64,000 nucleotides of DNA, taken from Boesenbergia rotunda. Taxonomy: Eukaryota; Streptophyta; Magnoliopsida; Zingiberales; Zingiberaceae. This document shows positions 45,270-56,225 of this stretch, in pieces. A program made the position numbers and the translations under genes. Every line of letters begins with the position of its first letter. Position 1 is the stretch's first letter. The DNA is taken from NCBI GenBank assembly GCA_024364735.1, contig JAGFNQ010001614.1, positions 444,784 to 508,783 on the forward strand. The letters are read 5' to 3'. The notes under the pieces are model-generated. The model was not told the origin of the DNA. It was given only the letters and a program-made list of their open reading frames with translations, and ran no database searches.

Positions 45270-45429
45270 AAGTAATTGTAAGTAACGACCGCCCAAGAGG
45301 TCGCCAAAGGGGCCGCCAAATGGGATTTGGCCGCCCAAAGGGCCGAGGGCTGCCAAGTGGGCCACCAGTTGGGCCGCCCAAGGGGCCAAGGGGTCGGGTC
45401 GTTACATCGTTACTTGAGGTCGAGTGCTT

Positions 45430-45640
45430 CTTAGGCTTCGCTACCCCGAGGTGATGTCATGGTCTTCTGGCCCGGGGGGTCCCGGGCGTTTAACCTCCCG
45501 AGGTGATGTTGGGGCCTGATCTCCCGAGATGATCTCGGGCGTGTGTCCTCCTGGGTCGATTTCCAGAGTATGCCCTGCCCGAGGTGGTTTCGGGAATCCT
45601 CCTTTCCCGAGGGAGTCACGGGCATCGCGCCGAGAGAGTC
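45430..45640. repeat. CCCGAG-rich repeat segment
   Basis: Repeated CCCGAGGTGATGT/CCCGAGATGATCTCGGG units, related to the array at 47850-48065. Probably part of a Gypsy LTR; the host element was not identified. Confidence 0.5.
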
Positions 45641-45670
45641 GTTCACAGTAAAAATTGAGTTAGTGCTTTA

Positions 45671-46610
45671 GGGCATCCGCAATGGCTCGTTAATCAAGCG
45701 TTATAACGCTCGATTAACGAGCGTCGCACGTTAAAATCATTGTGAGTGCGTGTTAATACTCTGACGTGGATGAACGCGTTCAGATGTTTGAACGCGTTCA
45801 TCCGCGTATGACCTGGCATCCTGATCGGTCAACCGATCGATCATGGATGACCTGGACCGATCAGGCAACAACCTGATCGGTCCAAGTTGACCTGGACCGA
45901 TCAGGCAACAACCTGATCGGTCCAGGCGATTAAATCTCTCAAAAAATATAAAAAACGCATAGTTTAATAAGGATTTAATTTAAAAACATAATTTTTTTAA
46001 AATTATCACTCTAATTAAGGATTTAATTGGGGAAACGATTACGAGTCTCTCCAATCGATTGGGGAGTCTCGTGGAATAATAGGGAACAGTGATTTTAATC
46101 GATTGGGTTACCGTAATCGATTAAAAATGACACAACGGTCACCCAAACGGCTAGTAAACGATCACCAACGGTTATTTTAATAAAAAAACCCTGAATTTGT
46201 ATTTTATTATTTCACTTTGTGTTAATTTATATGTTATCTTTTAATTATATGTAAGTGTATTTTTTTAGGTTGTTCTCTATCATTTCAAAATAATAATAAT
46301 AATTTAAATTTTAAATAATGATAAATATATTTAATAATAATATTATTATTTATTTTAAATAATAATCATTTAAATTAACAAATAAAATTGAGGTGTCAAA
46401 AATATGTAGGTAAGAAAATGAATATGTGAGAGAATATATATGTGAGAGAAGGTATATGTGAGATAATGTGTATGTGGCATGTGGGCCCCACAAATAATGG
46501 GGGTTGAATGTTAAACGATTGTTAATGTGTATGTGACATATGGGTCCCATATTTTTTTATGAGATGATAGGTGTTATAATGTTAAAGAAATTAAACGATT
46601 GCGGATGCCC
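45671..46610. mobile_element. PIF/Harbinger-like non-autonomous element (940 bp)
   Basis: The termini are GGGCATCCGCAATGG and (reverse complement) GGGCATCCGCAATCG, each bordered by TTA (45668-45670 and 46611-46613), the target duplication typical of PIF/Harbinger. Inside are short palindromes: GAACGCGTTCA, and two consecutive copies of an ACCTGGACCGATCAGGCAAC / ACCTGATCGGTCC hairpin unit (45850-45925). The remainder is AT-rich with no transposase. Confidence 0.85.
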
Positions 46611-46774
46611 TTATATGATAAAGCATATGTATTTATTATAAACATACCGTGAAATTGAACTTTGAAAGGGGAGAAGGGATCTATTTGGCGGTATATGATT
46701 TTCAGATTTTACAAGCTCTAATTATTTCTTAATTAAACTAAAATTTATTCTAGATTATTAATAAAAAATTAGAA

Positions 46775-46845
46775 TGCATCCGCCGGAATCGAACCCCGAT
46801 CTGTACTGTGGCAAGATACTATTTCTACCACTAGACCACTGGTGG
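46775..46845 (-). pseudogene. tRNA-Gly pseudogene
   Basis: The same length and layout as the tRNA at 46942-47012, with intact A box TGGTCTAGTGG and B box GGTTCGATTCC. It differs in the acceptor stem (5' CCACC against 3' GGATG), the T stem, and by one inserted and one deleted base. The anticodon position still reads GCC. Its flank (TTATTTCTTAATTAAACTAA) is duplicated with it, so the pair arose by a tandem duplication of about 165 bp. Confidence 0.85.
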
Positions 46846-46941
46846 TCATGTCTACCTTTAGCTATGATTTTCAAATTTTATAATATCTGATTATTTCTTA
46901 ATTAAACTAAAATTTATTAGAGATTATTAATAAAAAATAAG

Positions 46942-47012
46942 TGCACCAGCCGGGAATCGAACCCGGGTCTGTACCGTGGCAGGGTACTATTCTACCACTA
47001 GACCACTGGTGC
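46942..47012 (-). tRNA. tRNA-Gly(GCC)
   Basis: 71 bases. On the minus strand it starts GCACCAGTGGTCTAGTGGTA and ends GGTTCGATTCCCGGCTGGTG plus CA. The acceptor stem (GCACCAG/CTGGTGC) and T stem (CCGGG/CCCGG) pair fully. The anticodon loop CTGCCAC between GTACC and GGTAC gives anticodon GCC. This matches the standard plant nuclear tRNA-Gly(GCC), with no intron. It decodes GGC and GGU codons. Confidence 0.96.
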
Positions 47013-47499
47013 TCATGTCTACCATGTGCTATATTATCTTTTAAGAATTATTACATTCACTTTTTAGGGATCAAATACCTCACCTTAAATGATTGCAAGA
47101 AATTGTTAATTGACAAAAAAAATAAGGAAAAAAATGTGTAAATTAGTGGCATTTCAGTGCAACCCTAAAGTTTATATATATATTTAACAGAATACCTACC
47201 CTTCCAAATTTTAAAATAGTCAAAATACTGTCTTTATATCATTTCACCTTCACCCATTATCTCACAATATATTTTTTAAAATTAAAATCAAATATTTAAT
47301 TTACACTGATTAATTTTAAAATGACCAAATCTGACTCTATAAAAAAATTGTTTCGATCATCATAATAAATTGAAAAGCACTAATGATTCAACAATCTAAT
47401 ATTTTTAAATTAATTACTCATAAAAAAATATCCGCTCGACTAAGTAATGATGTATAAGATCTCAATTTCAAATAAATGATGTCACTTATTTATCACATT
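47013..47499. other. Intergenic, AT-rich
   Basis: Nothing recognised. On the minus strand this is the 5' flank of the tRNA-Gly gene. Confidence 0.5.
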
Positions 47500-47750
47500 A
47501 TTGTCCCATCAAATAGTAATAATAATAAATAAATAATAATAACTAGAGGTAAACATGAGTTACTGAGTCATATTGAAAGTTTTAAAACAAACGTACAACT
47601 AAGTTAAGGCAAACAATAAATTCCTTTATTGTCCCATCAAATAGTAATAATAATAAATAAATAATAATAACTAGAGGGAAACATGAGTTACTGAGTCATA
47701 TTGATAATTTTAAAACAAACGTACAACTAAGTTAAGGTAAACAACAAATT
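47500..47750. repeat. 128-bp tandem duplication
   Basis: Two copies begin GTCCCATCAAATAGTAATAA at 47503 and 47631, with only a few differences. Each contains an (AAT)n run. No coding content. Confidence 0.85.
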
Positions 47751-47849
47751 TCTCTTTCTAAAAGAATTATAATTGATAGGGATGAGCAACTCGGGATAGA
47801 CATATGGCATGAAAAAACTACGTGGTAGGACCCACCGAACCAGTGTTCC

Positions 47850-48065
47850 CAGATCAGACCGGGAACCGAACTCCCGAGACTATCTCGGGAGAACGGAAGA
47901 AAGCCTCGAGCTCAGGTCAGGAATCGGGCTCCCGAGACCATCTCGGGAGAACGAAAGAAAGCCCCGAGGTCAGGTCAGGAATCGGACCCCCGAGACTATC
48001 TTGGGAGAGTGGGGGAAGACCCCGAGGACAACTAGGGAGATAAGACTCCGAGACTAACTCAGGAG
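47850..48065 (+). repeat. CTCCCGAGA minisatellite with internal palindromes
   Basis: Three to four units of roughly 62 bp. Each has a short hairpin (CTCCCGAGACCATCTCGGGAG in its best form) followed by GAA(A/G)GAAAGCC(C/T)CGAG and GGTCAGGAATCGG. ORFs across it (47809-48057, 47822-48043) repeat the same residues and are not taken as genes. It resembles 45430-45640 and is probably LTR-derived. Confidence 0.7.
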
Positions 48066-48864
48066 AGCAGAGCTCAAAGATCAACGTAAGAATAAGAAAG
48101 TCAGACTTCAAGCACCCTCTACTCCTTCCAGAACAGGAAAGTCATTAGGTAATTATTGTTCGTAATGCACGATAATTAAGGCCTTAATAATCACAGTGGT
48201 CGTTACCAAAAGAGAACAATTATCAAGTAATCGATGATTAAAGAACATAGCAAAGGATTTTTCCTCCAATGAAAAGCAAATTAAAGAATATTGATCACCT
48301 AGATGGGTCTCCATGAATACTTTCTAATTTATCTTGATGATCGATAAAAAATTTCAATAAAGCCAAATTATCATCTCAAAATTAATCGATTCAAAACATT
48401 AGAAATCCGATACTAACTAAAAAAAACTAATTCCCATTGGGTGTTGTTACACTACATTTTGTCTCTATCGGACCACATTTGTTCAGTTTCGGCGTCTTAT
48501 ATGTACCCCAAGCTCACAGCGCCTAATACTGTAACTCTGATTAATCTAAATAATTTTCACACACGCACATAAAAAGTGAAGGGATTCAAACAGTCCAAAG
48601 ATACCAATACAAAAACATATGCTATAATATAAATGTTCGAAACTATGAAACTGACAGTGGCTTTGAGATGAAGGAAAAGAAGGTTGAGAAAAATCAGCCT
48701 TTGTATTTTTAAAATGTCAAGGTAAATTACATTACAGTAGAGTAAAGAATGGGGAAAACTAGTAAAAAACTATAACAACTAAAGCTTGTAATCCCTCGGC
48801 ATTTTTTTATAAATAAAAAGGAAGGAAAAAGGAAAAAACAATTACAGAGTATTAAGATAGTGGC
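48066..48864. other. Intergenic, 3' side of the DUF3527 gene
   Basis: AT-rich with no independent gene seen. It should contain the 3' end of the minus-strand DUF3527 transcript. Confidence 0.45.
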
Positions 48865-51181
48865 TTACCATTTTGGATAAAGGCTGGGGATTTGTGAATG
48901 GATGATTGCCACAGCTATGGAGAATGACTGAAGAGCTGAAAGACTTGGTTGGAAGTAGATGTTGTATAGGTCTTTGTGTAAGCAGCACATCTCGAAAACC
49001 GGTTCTCCCTTGGCACCCTGGAAATAGCACACATCAAATATCAGTACCTGTGCATGACTCATGTAGAACACGACAACCTCTAGGTGCCTTTTTTTTTGTC
49101 ATCCCATTCATCGGAAATTTCACAAATAGTGAATAGTTAGCACTCAGGATGTAGCTGAGGCTGAGTTGATACCCAAGTGGTGTACTTGCATCAATGGGCA
49201 AGGGCTCGAGTCGCGGCTGCGACAAATAACCCTCCTACTTAGGGGGCCACTCAGTACCTGATGAGGGGCAGTTGGCGTGATCATTATCACATTTTTGCAT
49301 CAACGAATAGGGAAGAGTTACAAACTCATAGGGATGATAAAGATGGATTGAATTGTTTCATTCATGGATGAAAATATCATCCCGAGTCGGTTGGCACGGA
49401 CGAAATATTTCATACCGTTAGCCGACCGAGACATGGAAGTTTGCAATGATCCCTCGAAGGCATCATGCCTTCCACAACGGTCGAGAGCTTCATGCTAGGT
49501 GAAAGCTCTAGTGGGAATTTATTTTAACTAGTAATGAATTCATACTACAAACCTCCATAGTCAGGTTGAGATATTTCGAATCCTCCTTGGAATTGTTGTT
49601 AAGTACCGTTAGCGGACACCCGACGTCCCAGCCGCCACAATCACATTGCCCATTGGACATCCATCTGTCGATGAGACTAGAAGGGCCAGCAATTCCAGAA
49701 ATCGGGCCACCATGAATCCCGGCAGGGATAAGAACATTCACATTTATATCTGATCTCCAATGCTCTATACAATTTAGCTTGGATCCAGAAGAACATAGAG
49801 ACGCTCGAGAAGTTCTGGCATCATTATCTTCAACTTTCTCGAGAAATTTGAGACCCCAACCACCAGGTGAAGATGCCCCCTCATTCCTAGCAAAGCTAAA
49901 AGTTTTTACAACTATTGCAGCCAACTCAAGACGACGAGGGAATTCGGCAAAAGGAACCTTCCGGCAACCTGCTTCATCAATCATCCCTAGCTTATTTGTA
50001 TGAAGTTCTTGCAGTTCCTCAAGCTGAGAGCTCAAACCACTATCCTTTTGTATTGAATGAGATCTTGAGTGACGATTTAACCTAAATATTTCAGACAATC
50101 TACAGGGTAGTTCCTTGTTTTTAACAAGACTAGATGTGGATGTTCGCAGCTCGTTCGAAAAGTTCTCATTGGCAGCTGACAGAACAAATTCAGTTTCGGT
50201 GCAATTGGGTCTGCAAGAACCAAGAAGCAGAAAACTTTTTACCTTCATCTTAGCAACCAAGTTAGAAACACTATCATTTGATTCCTTTATTTTTTCAGTG
50301 TGTGCATGAAACAGATAGATAAAGTCGAGGGCCTTGTCAATTGAACAATTGTTGGTATCATGTGGACTGGCAACGTATATGCTCTTCCCATGATCCTTTC
50401 CCACAAAGAACAGGAAGAAGGGATACCTGCTCTCCCAGACACACTGAAGAAGAGCTGTGTTGGATGAATTAGACTGGCACAATGACTTTGAGTTTGAACT
50501 TGAGCAACAAAAATGTCTTTCATGGGAAATTAACGCCTCCGTTGTTTTATCGTTTCTGACGCTGATTGTCTTTGTCATGATCTGTTTCATGCCATCTTGA
50601 AGAACTGATTGAAAATCCACTGCACTTTTCATTAGGACTTTTCTTTTCAAAGTTTCGTTTACTGAACCAACAAGCAATCCGGTTGAGGGGTGCAGAAGTA
50701 CATTCCCTGTTTGCACTGTAGGTGAACATTCGACAATGAGATCAGTCAGGCTGCACACACTTCGAGATTTCACTCTCTGCTTAAAGTTTGGGCTGTAACC
50801 ATTGAGTGTGTGTCTGGAAGGGATACTTGACAATGAACTCCTTCTGCAGAGGATGTGAAAAGCGTCGAAACTTAGCTTTGTTGAATGAATGCAAAGTGGT
50901 GCATTGCCGTTACTGGAACTCGTCAGATAAGAAGAATTTGTGAAAATGGGTTGTCTGGTGCAAGGACAAGAGTTATGTATCAAACATCTTCCACTTTTCA
51001 GATCCTTGATATCCAAGATCAATGGTACCTTGCCAAAAAGCTTTTCGCTATCACACTCCACTTGACCATCGGAAAGAGCAAAGCAGTTGTCATCTTCATT
51101 TGTTAAACTATTCTTTTGACTATGAGATGAAATAAGCTTCTCATCCAATGATTCTTGCCCGACTAAGAAAATATCTTCCAT
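48865..51181 (-). CDS. DUF3527 domain protein, two coding exons
   Basis: Minus-strand exon 49553-51181 (ATG at 51179-51181) joins at phase 0 to 48865-49017: GAG|GTTTGT donor, TTTCCAG acceptor, stop TAA at 48865-48867. Total length is about 593 residues. The first two-thirds is Ser/Lys-rich and probably disordered. The C-terminal part carries the DUF3527 signature HGGPISGIAGPSSLIDRWMS, a Cys-rich CDCGGWDVGCPLTVLNN, and in exon 2 GAKGEPVFEMCCLHKDLYNI then FQPSLSALQSFSIAVAIIHS. The family is plant-specific with no defined biochemical function, and I propose none. AAAATG|GTAAGCC at the end could also be a donor, which would replace the stop with a further exon. A noncoding first exon is likely at 53063-53150. 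Confidence 0.9.
49018..49552 (-). other. DUF3527 intron with possible SINE
   Basis: A 535-base intron. On the plus strand 49150-49320 has tRNA-like boxes (A-box-like TGATACCCAAGTGG, B-box-like GGGCTCGAGTCG) and may be an old SINE, with low certainty. Palindromic stretches near 49360-49440 (GTCGGTTGGCACGG / CCGTTAGCCGAC) suggest a small foldback. Confidence 0.45.
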
Positions 51182-52652
51182 CTTCTTTAAGCTATGTGCT
51201 TCTGCTCAAGCATTTAAGAACAACTTATTTCACTGCATAGCAAAAGAGAATTTATATGTGATAGCCATCTTTTAATAAACAATCCCTGATATTTTTTATA
51301 TGAGTTAAAAATTGTAACATAGTTTGAATTTTCAGATGTATACAAGTGAAAATGCTCAGCAAATAAAGAACTGATAGGTAAATGGTAGTGGAATACTGGG
51401 TCCAAGTTTAAGCGGTCACTATTTATATGTCTGAAAACGTCACCAGGTTTGATCCAGCTTTCTTAGTTTGTGAAGATCTAAATGTCAGTACAGTAAGTTC
51501 TAAAACATAAGGCATTGGCTATATACAATCAGAGTAATTGAAAAGTAAAAAAAAAAAAGAAGGTATATAATAGGTGTTGTTCTAAAAGACATAACAAATG
51601 TGATGCTTCAAAAGTGTGGTCACAGCAAGCACCAATGGATCACGACTTTATATAATTAGATCCTCCATAATTCTTGTCCTGCCTTGAAGGATGAGAGCTA
51701 GTGGCAAGGAAACGGATCCAACCGATTCCCATCAACATGGTTGAACAATCAGAATGCTGAAAAGGTTAACCATTTTAGCTCTGTTTTGGTGTCGATCATT
51801 AGTTGGAAATTCTCGTCAACATTCAACGCATGGTTTTAAGAAGTACAAGAAGTTAACTAACTAATAAGTAAGATTCACACTGACTAAAAGGTGTGTCTAA
51901 TCCTAAGTGATACAATAAAACTCCATCTACTCGATTCTATAAATACCAAAATGATAGTTCAAATGCCTACGCATTTGAGTTCTTTTAATTTTATTAATTC
52001 CCCTGGCTTTGATACAAGCACTAACCTTGCTGTAAGAATTCTTGGTCAAGAGAGATTCACCCAAACCACCTACCACACCAACTTTGTGATCGAAATCCCA
52101 CCACCTCCAAAGGCAGTGGTCAAGTCTTAACCCTCAACATCCCATCCCCAACAAGTAATTTATCTATTGTTATAGGATCAACAAAAGTTATCATGCTACA
52201 TATTGGTGGAATCTTAGGGATGTTGGATACAACAACAACCACAACCAAGCTTTTATATGTTGGATAATGAAACTTTATTATCTTAGGCAGTAAAAGAAGA
52301 CAATGAAATCTTCTTGAACTTCCTCTGGAACTTAGAATAGAGTCATCAGAACAAAAAGACGGTGAAATCTTCCTTTGACCAAAGGCTTCCCAAGTTCAGC
52401 TTCTTCTATCAAAGCATACAGCAGGCATCGATGGCATCAAATAAATGGGATGGAGAAACAAAACAAGTGAAGAAAAAAGACTTCAAATATTGGAATTGGG
52501 GATAATGCGGAAAAGAAGACGAAGAACCAAAGATCTCACCTTGAAGCGCAAGAATCGAAGCGGTGCTGAACCAAAATCAAAAGAGTCAAAGATTAGGGAA
52601 AGAAATGGATTGAGCAAAGCCGAAGAATGATTTAGATAAGTGACACCAGCAG

Positions 52653-52712
<60 letters not shown>

Positions 52713-53150
52713 AAGACTGTTCTTTTCCTTAACCTCTACTGATCTTCGCCTCTCTCTCTCACGCGACGCGGAAGAAGCAGCCAAGCCAAACAACTGTAAC
52801 CCCCAAATAATCCACCATGGCCCTCCTCGCCACTAATGGCGCGTATAAAGATTAAAGAATAAGCACCGAGCAAACAAAGAAGCGAACCAAGAAGGCAAGA
52901 ACTGAAAGGCTGCCCTCATCTCCTTCTCAGTCATCCCCCGCTGTCGATCTAGCAACATGAATGGAACTTTTTTATTACTAAAAAATGCCATCTTTTCAAC
53001 ACAAACTAATATAAAAACCACTTCGACTGTTACTCCAACCATCTGATATGGAGCTCACTTACCTCCGGTTCAACGCTGCCGTCGTTCTGGATTGGTTGCC
53101 GTCCGGAGGACGCGATCTGTTCTAACGATCCAAAATTGAACATTGGGGAA
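51182..53150 (-). other. DUF3527 5' untranslated region: probable leader intron and first exon
   Basis: Just upstream of the ATG the minus strand has acceptor CTTGAGCAG and a short leader (AAGCACATAGCTTAAAGAAG). At 53063-53150 a GC-richer minus-strand segment ends GTTGAACCGGAG|GTAAGTGAG, a strong donor, which is best explained as a noncoding first exon. The intron between would be about 1.85 kb and includes the microsatellite at 52652-52708. The short ORFs inside have no family features. Confidence 0.55.
52652..52708. repeat. (AT)n(AG)n compound microsatellite
   Basis: About 14 AT units followed directly by about 15 AG units. Such tracts are often length-variable between individuals. It lies in the probable leader intron of the DUF3527 gene. 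Confidence 0.95.
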
Positions 53151-53699
53151 TTCTAAAGCTCGGATAGTTCTTGCTTCACGGGCAAAAATATTTTTTTTCA
53201 AAAAAAAAACCCTCAAATGGATATAGAGAAAAAAGCCTTTATTTCATTAATTTTTTTAAAAAATTATTTCATTAAATTTAAAAATCTTTAAATCATAAAT
53301 AAATTTTAAATATTATTATATTAAAATACTATTTACAAACTCAATTAAATTATTTAACTTTATTAAAATTATTTTAAATTAATTAAAATCACTTTAAAAA
53401 ATTATAATAGCTCATATCTTTTTATTTATTATAATAATTATCTAATAGCTTCTTTATATCATAAAGTAGTTGTTATAATAATATAAAATAATGATATTTT
53501 TAAATTAATATATCTCATAGAAGTCATTTTGATTATTTTTTTTAAAGATAAGTGGCATCCAGTCAATCTGACTCTGTACATCGACTATCTGAAAGAAATC
53601 AAAAAATGCAATGTCGTTTTAATGTTTTTTTTATTTGGGAGAGTATTTTTTTAAAAAGAAAAAAAGAAAATTTATAATATTTTCATGATTAATGAAGTT
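53151..53699. other. Intergenic, very AT-rich
   Basis: No feature recognised beyond A/T-rich low-complexity sequence. On the minus strand its right part would hold the DUF3527 promoter. Confidence 0.45.
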
Positions 53700-54070
53700 G
53701 GATAACGTCGAACCTCGGACGATTGGCTCAGTCTAATTGAAGTTTCCTACTGACCGTCAAAATAAATAGAGAAATAGACGGTCCAGAAGCCCGACGTCCC
53801 AGAATTCACGTCTTATTTAAAAGAAAATCTTATAAAATATAATGTGATTGATAATCGAATCGTAAATATTTAAGATAATAATTGATCATTCTTAAAAGAA
53901 TTATAATCCTGATAGGTTATCAGATTTCTCGTAAAGTCACCTATCTTAAAAAAAATTGTTGATCAGGTTACAGACGAATCTAGGATGATCGATCCGGTGT
54001 ATTAAAAAAAATTGTTGATCAGGTTATAGACGAATCTAGGATGATCGATCCGGCTCCATAGAAATTTGAT
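53700..54070 (-). mobile_element. tRNA-derived SINE, family S, copy 5, with two truncated copies
   Basis: 53700-53915 follows the family body (TAACGTCGAACCTCGGACGA, then GACGGTCCAGAAGCCCGACG, then TTGATAATCGAATCG) but the pol III boxes are decayed. After it, a 56-58 bp fragment with GACGAATCTAGGATGATCGA is present twice in tandem (about 53948-54003 and 54004-54061). Confidence 0.65.
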
Positions 54071-54278
54071 GTATTAGTAGTGCTGGTATGATGCATCCGG
54101 CCGGGGCTTTCATGGATTTTTCGGAGCTGGTCCCATGTGATAGTCACATGGGAGAAATCATTAGTTGGGGCACACTCAATTTTGCATCGATGACAATACA
54201 GTGGAGGAAAATATGACATCTTTCACTTTCATCAAAGAGATAAATTATGAGATGCAAGGTTAAATCTGGATGAAGTAA

Positions 54279-54832
54279 GACTGCGTTTGGTAGGATGTAA
54301 TTCATTCTGTAATGTAATCGAGATTACATTACAAGTTGGATTCCTTTGTTTAGAATAACTTTAAAATTGTAATGTAATGTAATCTCGATTACAAAAGAAG
54401 TTGATGATTTATAATCTGAATTATAAAATAAAACCTATGTAATCTGAATTATATTACAACTTATAAAGTCGTCGGCCGGGCGGCGACGGTCGTTGGTCGC
54501 TGGCGGTTCGTCGGTCGCCGCTTGCCGCCCGTCGGCCACCGGCGGTCACCGCCCACCGGTCGCCGGCCGCTGGTCGCCGCCCGCCGGTCGGCGGCGATCG
54601 TCGGCCGATCGATGGTCACCAGCCGGCCGGCGGCGATCGTCGGTCGTCAATCTTGATTACATTACAGGATAGATTACCCTCACCAAACAAAGGAATCCAA
54701 CTTGTAATAGTTATCAAAGATTACATACATCTCATTACCAAACATAACAATGTAATCAAGATTACATTATATTACATTACAAATTTAATTATATTACAAA
54801 CCCGATTACGCTATCCCCTACCAAATATAGCG
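54279..54832. mobile_element. PIF/Harbinger-like MITE with GC-rich core, copy 2
   Basis: The left end is GACTGCGTTTGGTAGGATGT, the right end (reverse complement) CGCTATATTTGGTAGGGG, and both sides have TAA (54276-54278 and 54833-54835). The subterminal TGTAATGTAATCTCGATTAC motifs match the copy at 14635-15298. The GC-rich core (about 54467-54648) is built from GGTCGCCG/CCGGCGG-type units but is clearly diverged from that of copy 1. Confidence 0.85.
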
Positions 54833-54835
54833 TAA

Positions 54836-55377
54836 GGTGTTTATCTTTTCCTGATGTGTTAATCATTGTCCAAATTAATAATTTTTATAGTGAATCTTTT
54901 CCATATTGACTACATGGATGCTAGTTAATTAGAGGATAATATTTTTATTATAATAGAATAAAAATTATTATTTTGATAGATGAAAGTAAATTTTCAAGAA
55001 AAATTTATTTTCATTTTTAGTTTCTTAATGATCGTTTATAAGTTAACTCTATGACTTATTTTTTTTAGACGATAAATTGTGAGAGTCTGAGATTAATATA
55101 ATCATCCTTTTGTTATCAAAGAGATAAATTATAAAATTAATTTATAATTAACCGTCAAATAATTAGATTGTGAAAAGAGTTTTTAAATTTTTTTAAGGAC
55201 ATATGCCAATTAAAATTAATCTATATTCATTATAATAGATTAATCTATCGGTCTAATTGATTGAGCATTGGTGGATACACGGGGATAATAATACAACATT
55301 TTAATTGCACATAAATTTTAATAAAACACAAATATAATATCTCTGTTATTTATTTTTCAGTTTGTTTTAATTTACAA
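54836..55377. other. Intergenic, AT-rich
   Basis: No gene or element recognised between the MITE and the Helitron terminus. Confidence 0.5.
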
Positions 55378-56225
55378 CTAGTGTAATACCCGTGCGATGA
55401 TGCATGTGAATCTTATACAATTCAAATAACATGTTTAGTAATAATATATATATGACAATTTTTATTATTAAATAAAAAAATTAAAATGAATAGTAATTTT
55501 ATTACATCATGGATATATTCATGTCAATATAAGAACAATGTTAGACGTGCAAAAAAAAAACTCTCGATAATTTCTGAGTGTGTTACTGTAGCATGCACTC
55601 AAATGAATAGCACTTTCATCCAACAATTGTAGAAACTCACGAGATTCAAGAATTTCAAGAAATACAATCTGAAAGCAGCAACATTTGTGATGTGACATCA
55701 TTGTTGTCATTGCCTCTTGATTGGCTCAAGTGCTCCTAGATGAATAAGTTTCCAATTCAGCATGTCCTATGTAAAATGTTATTGTATAAGTCAAATTATG
55801 AAAATTTAAAGTCTAGCAGTTAAATAACAAAAGTAGGATGTTGTTAAATGAATTAGATTCAACGAATACATACCTTAATATCTCAAATTGTCGAAAATTT
55901 CTCTATAAACAACATTAATTGTGCAATTTTCTGAAAGTCCTTCATGATTCCGAATAAGAACCTTGAAACCTCTTTTGCTTTTAACTCTTGAAAAGACTAC
56001 ATATAATTGTCCATGTGTAAATATAACCCTCGATAAGTATAACCCAACAGAAGATAGAGTTTGACCTTGAGACTTATTAATTGTCATAGCAAAAGAAACT
56101 ATCAAAGGGAATTGCCTTCTTTGAAATTTAATAGGAATGACATCATTGCTTGGTACCATAGTCATTCTTGGAATCAAAGCAATCTGTCCGATTCTATTCC
56201 CTGTAAGAACTTCACATTCTATAAC
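55378..56225 (-). mobile_element. Helitron 3' end with helicase C-terminus, split by a Copia insertion
   Basis: Minus-strand helicase-coding sequence is followed about 500 bp downstream by GCATCATCGCACGGGTATTA then CACTAG at 55378-55383 and a T outside. That matches the CTAG-ending Helitron terminus, with an imperfect hairpin (CACATGC / GCACGGG) about 10 bases inside, and insertion between A and T. The right side is cut at 56226 by the Copia element; the rest of the Helitron must lie beyond the window. Confidence 0.75.
55875..56225 (-). pseudogene. Helitron PIF1-type helicase, C-terminal fragment
   Basis: The reading frame covers the last helicase motifs: RQFPLIVSFAMTINKSQGQT, VGLYLSRVIFTHGQLYVVFS and RVKSKRGFKVLI. 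It ends at 55875, near the Helitron terminus. In RepHel proteins this helicase unwinds DNA for rolling-circle transposition. The frame continues rightward into the LTR, which contributes a spurious N-terminus (MIHPPLTCIDLT, up to 56261). The true upstream helicase is displaced by the insertion. Confidence 0.85.

Noticed and set aside
45201..45646. Short ORFs around the SINE palindromes
   Set aside because: They are artefacts of palindromic and repeated DNA with no family features.
47809..48111. Repeated-residue ORFs and a possible CRISPR-like array
   Set aside because: Units are adjacent without unique spacers and contain hairpins; eukaryotic minisatellite, not CRISPR.
49034..49225. Short minus-strand ORF in the DUF3527 intron
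   Set aside because: It overlaps a SINE-like sequence and lies between good splice sites.
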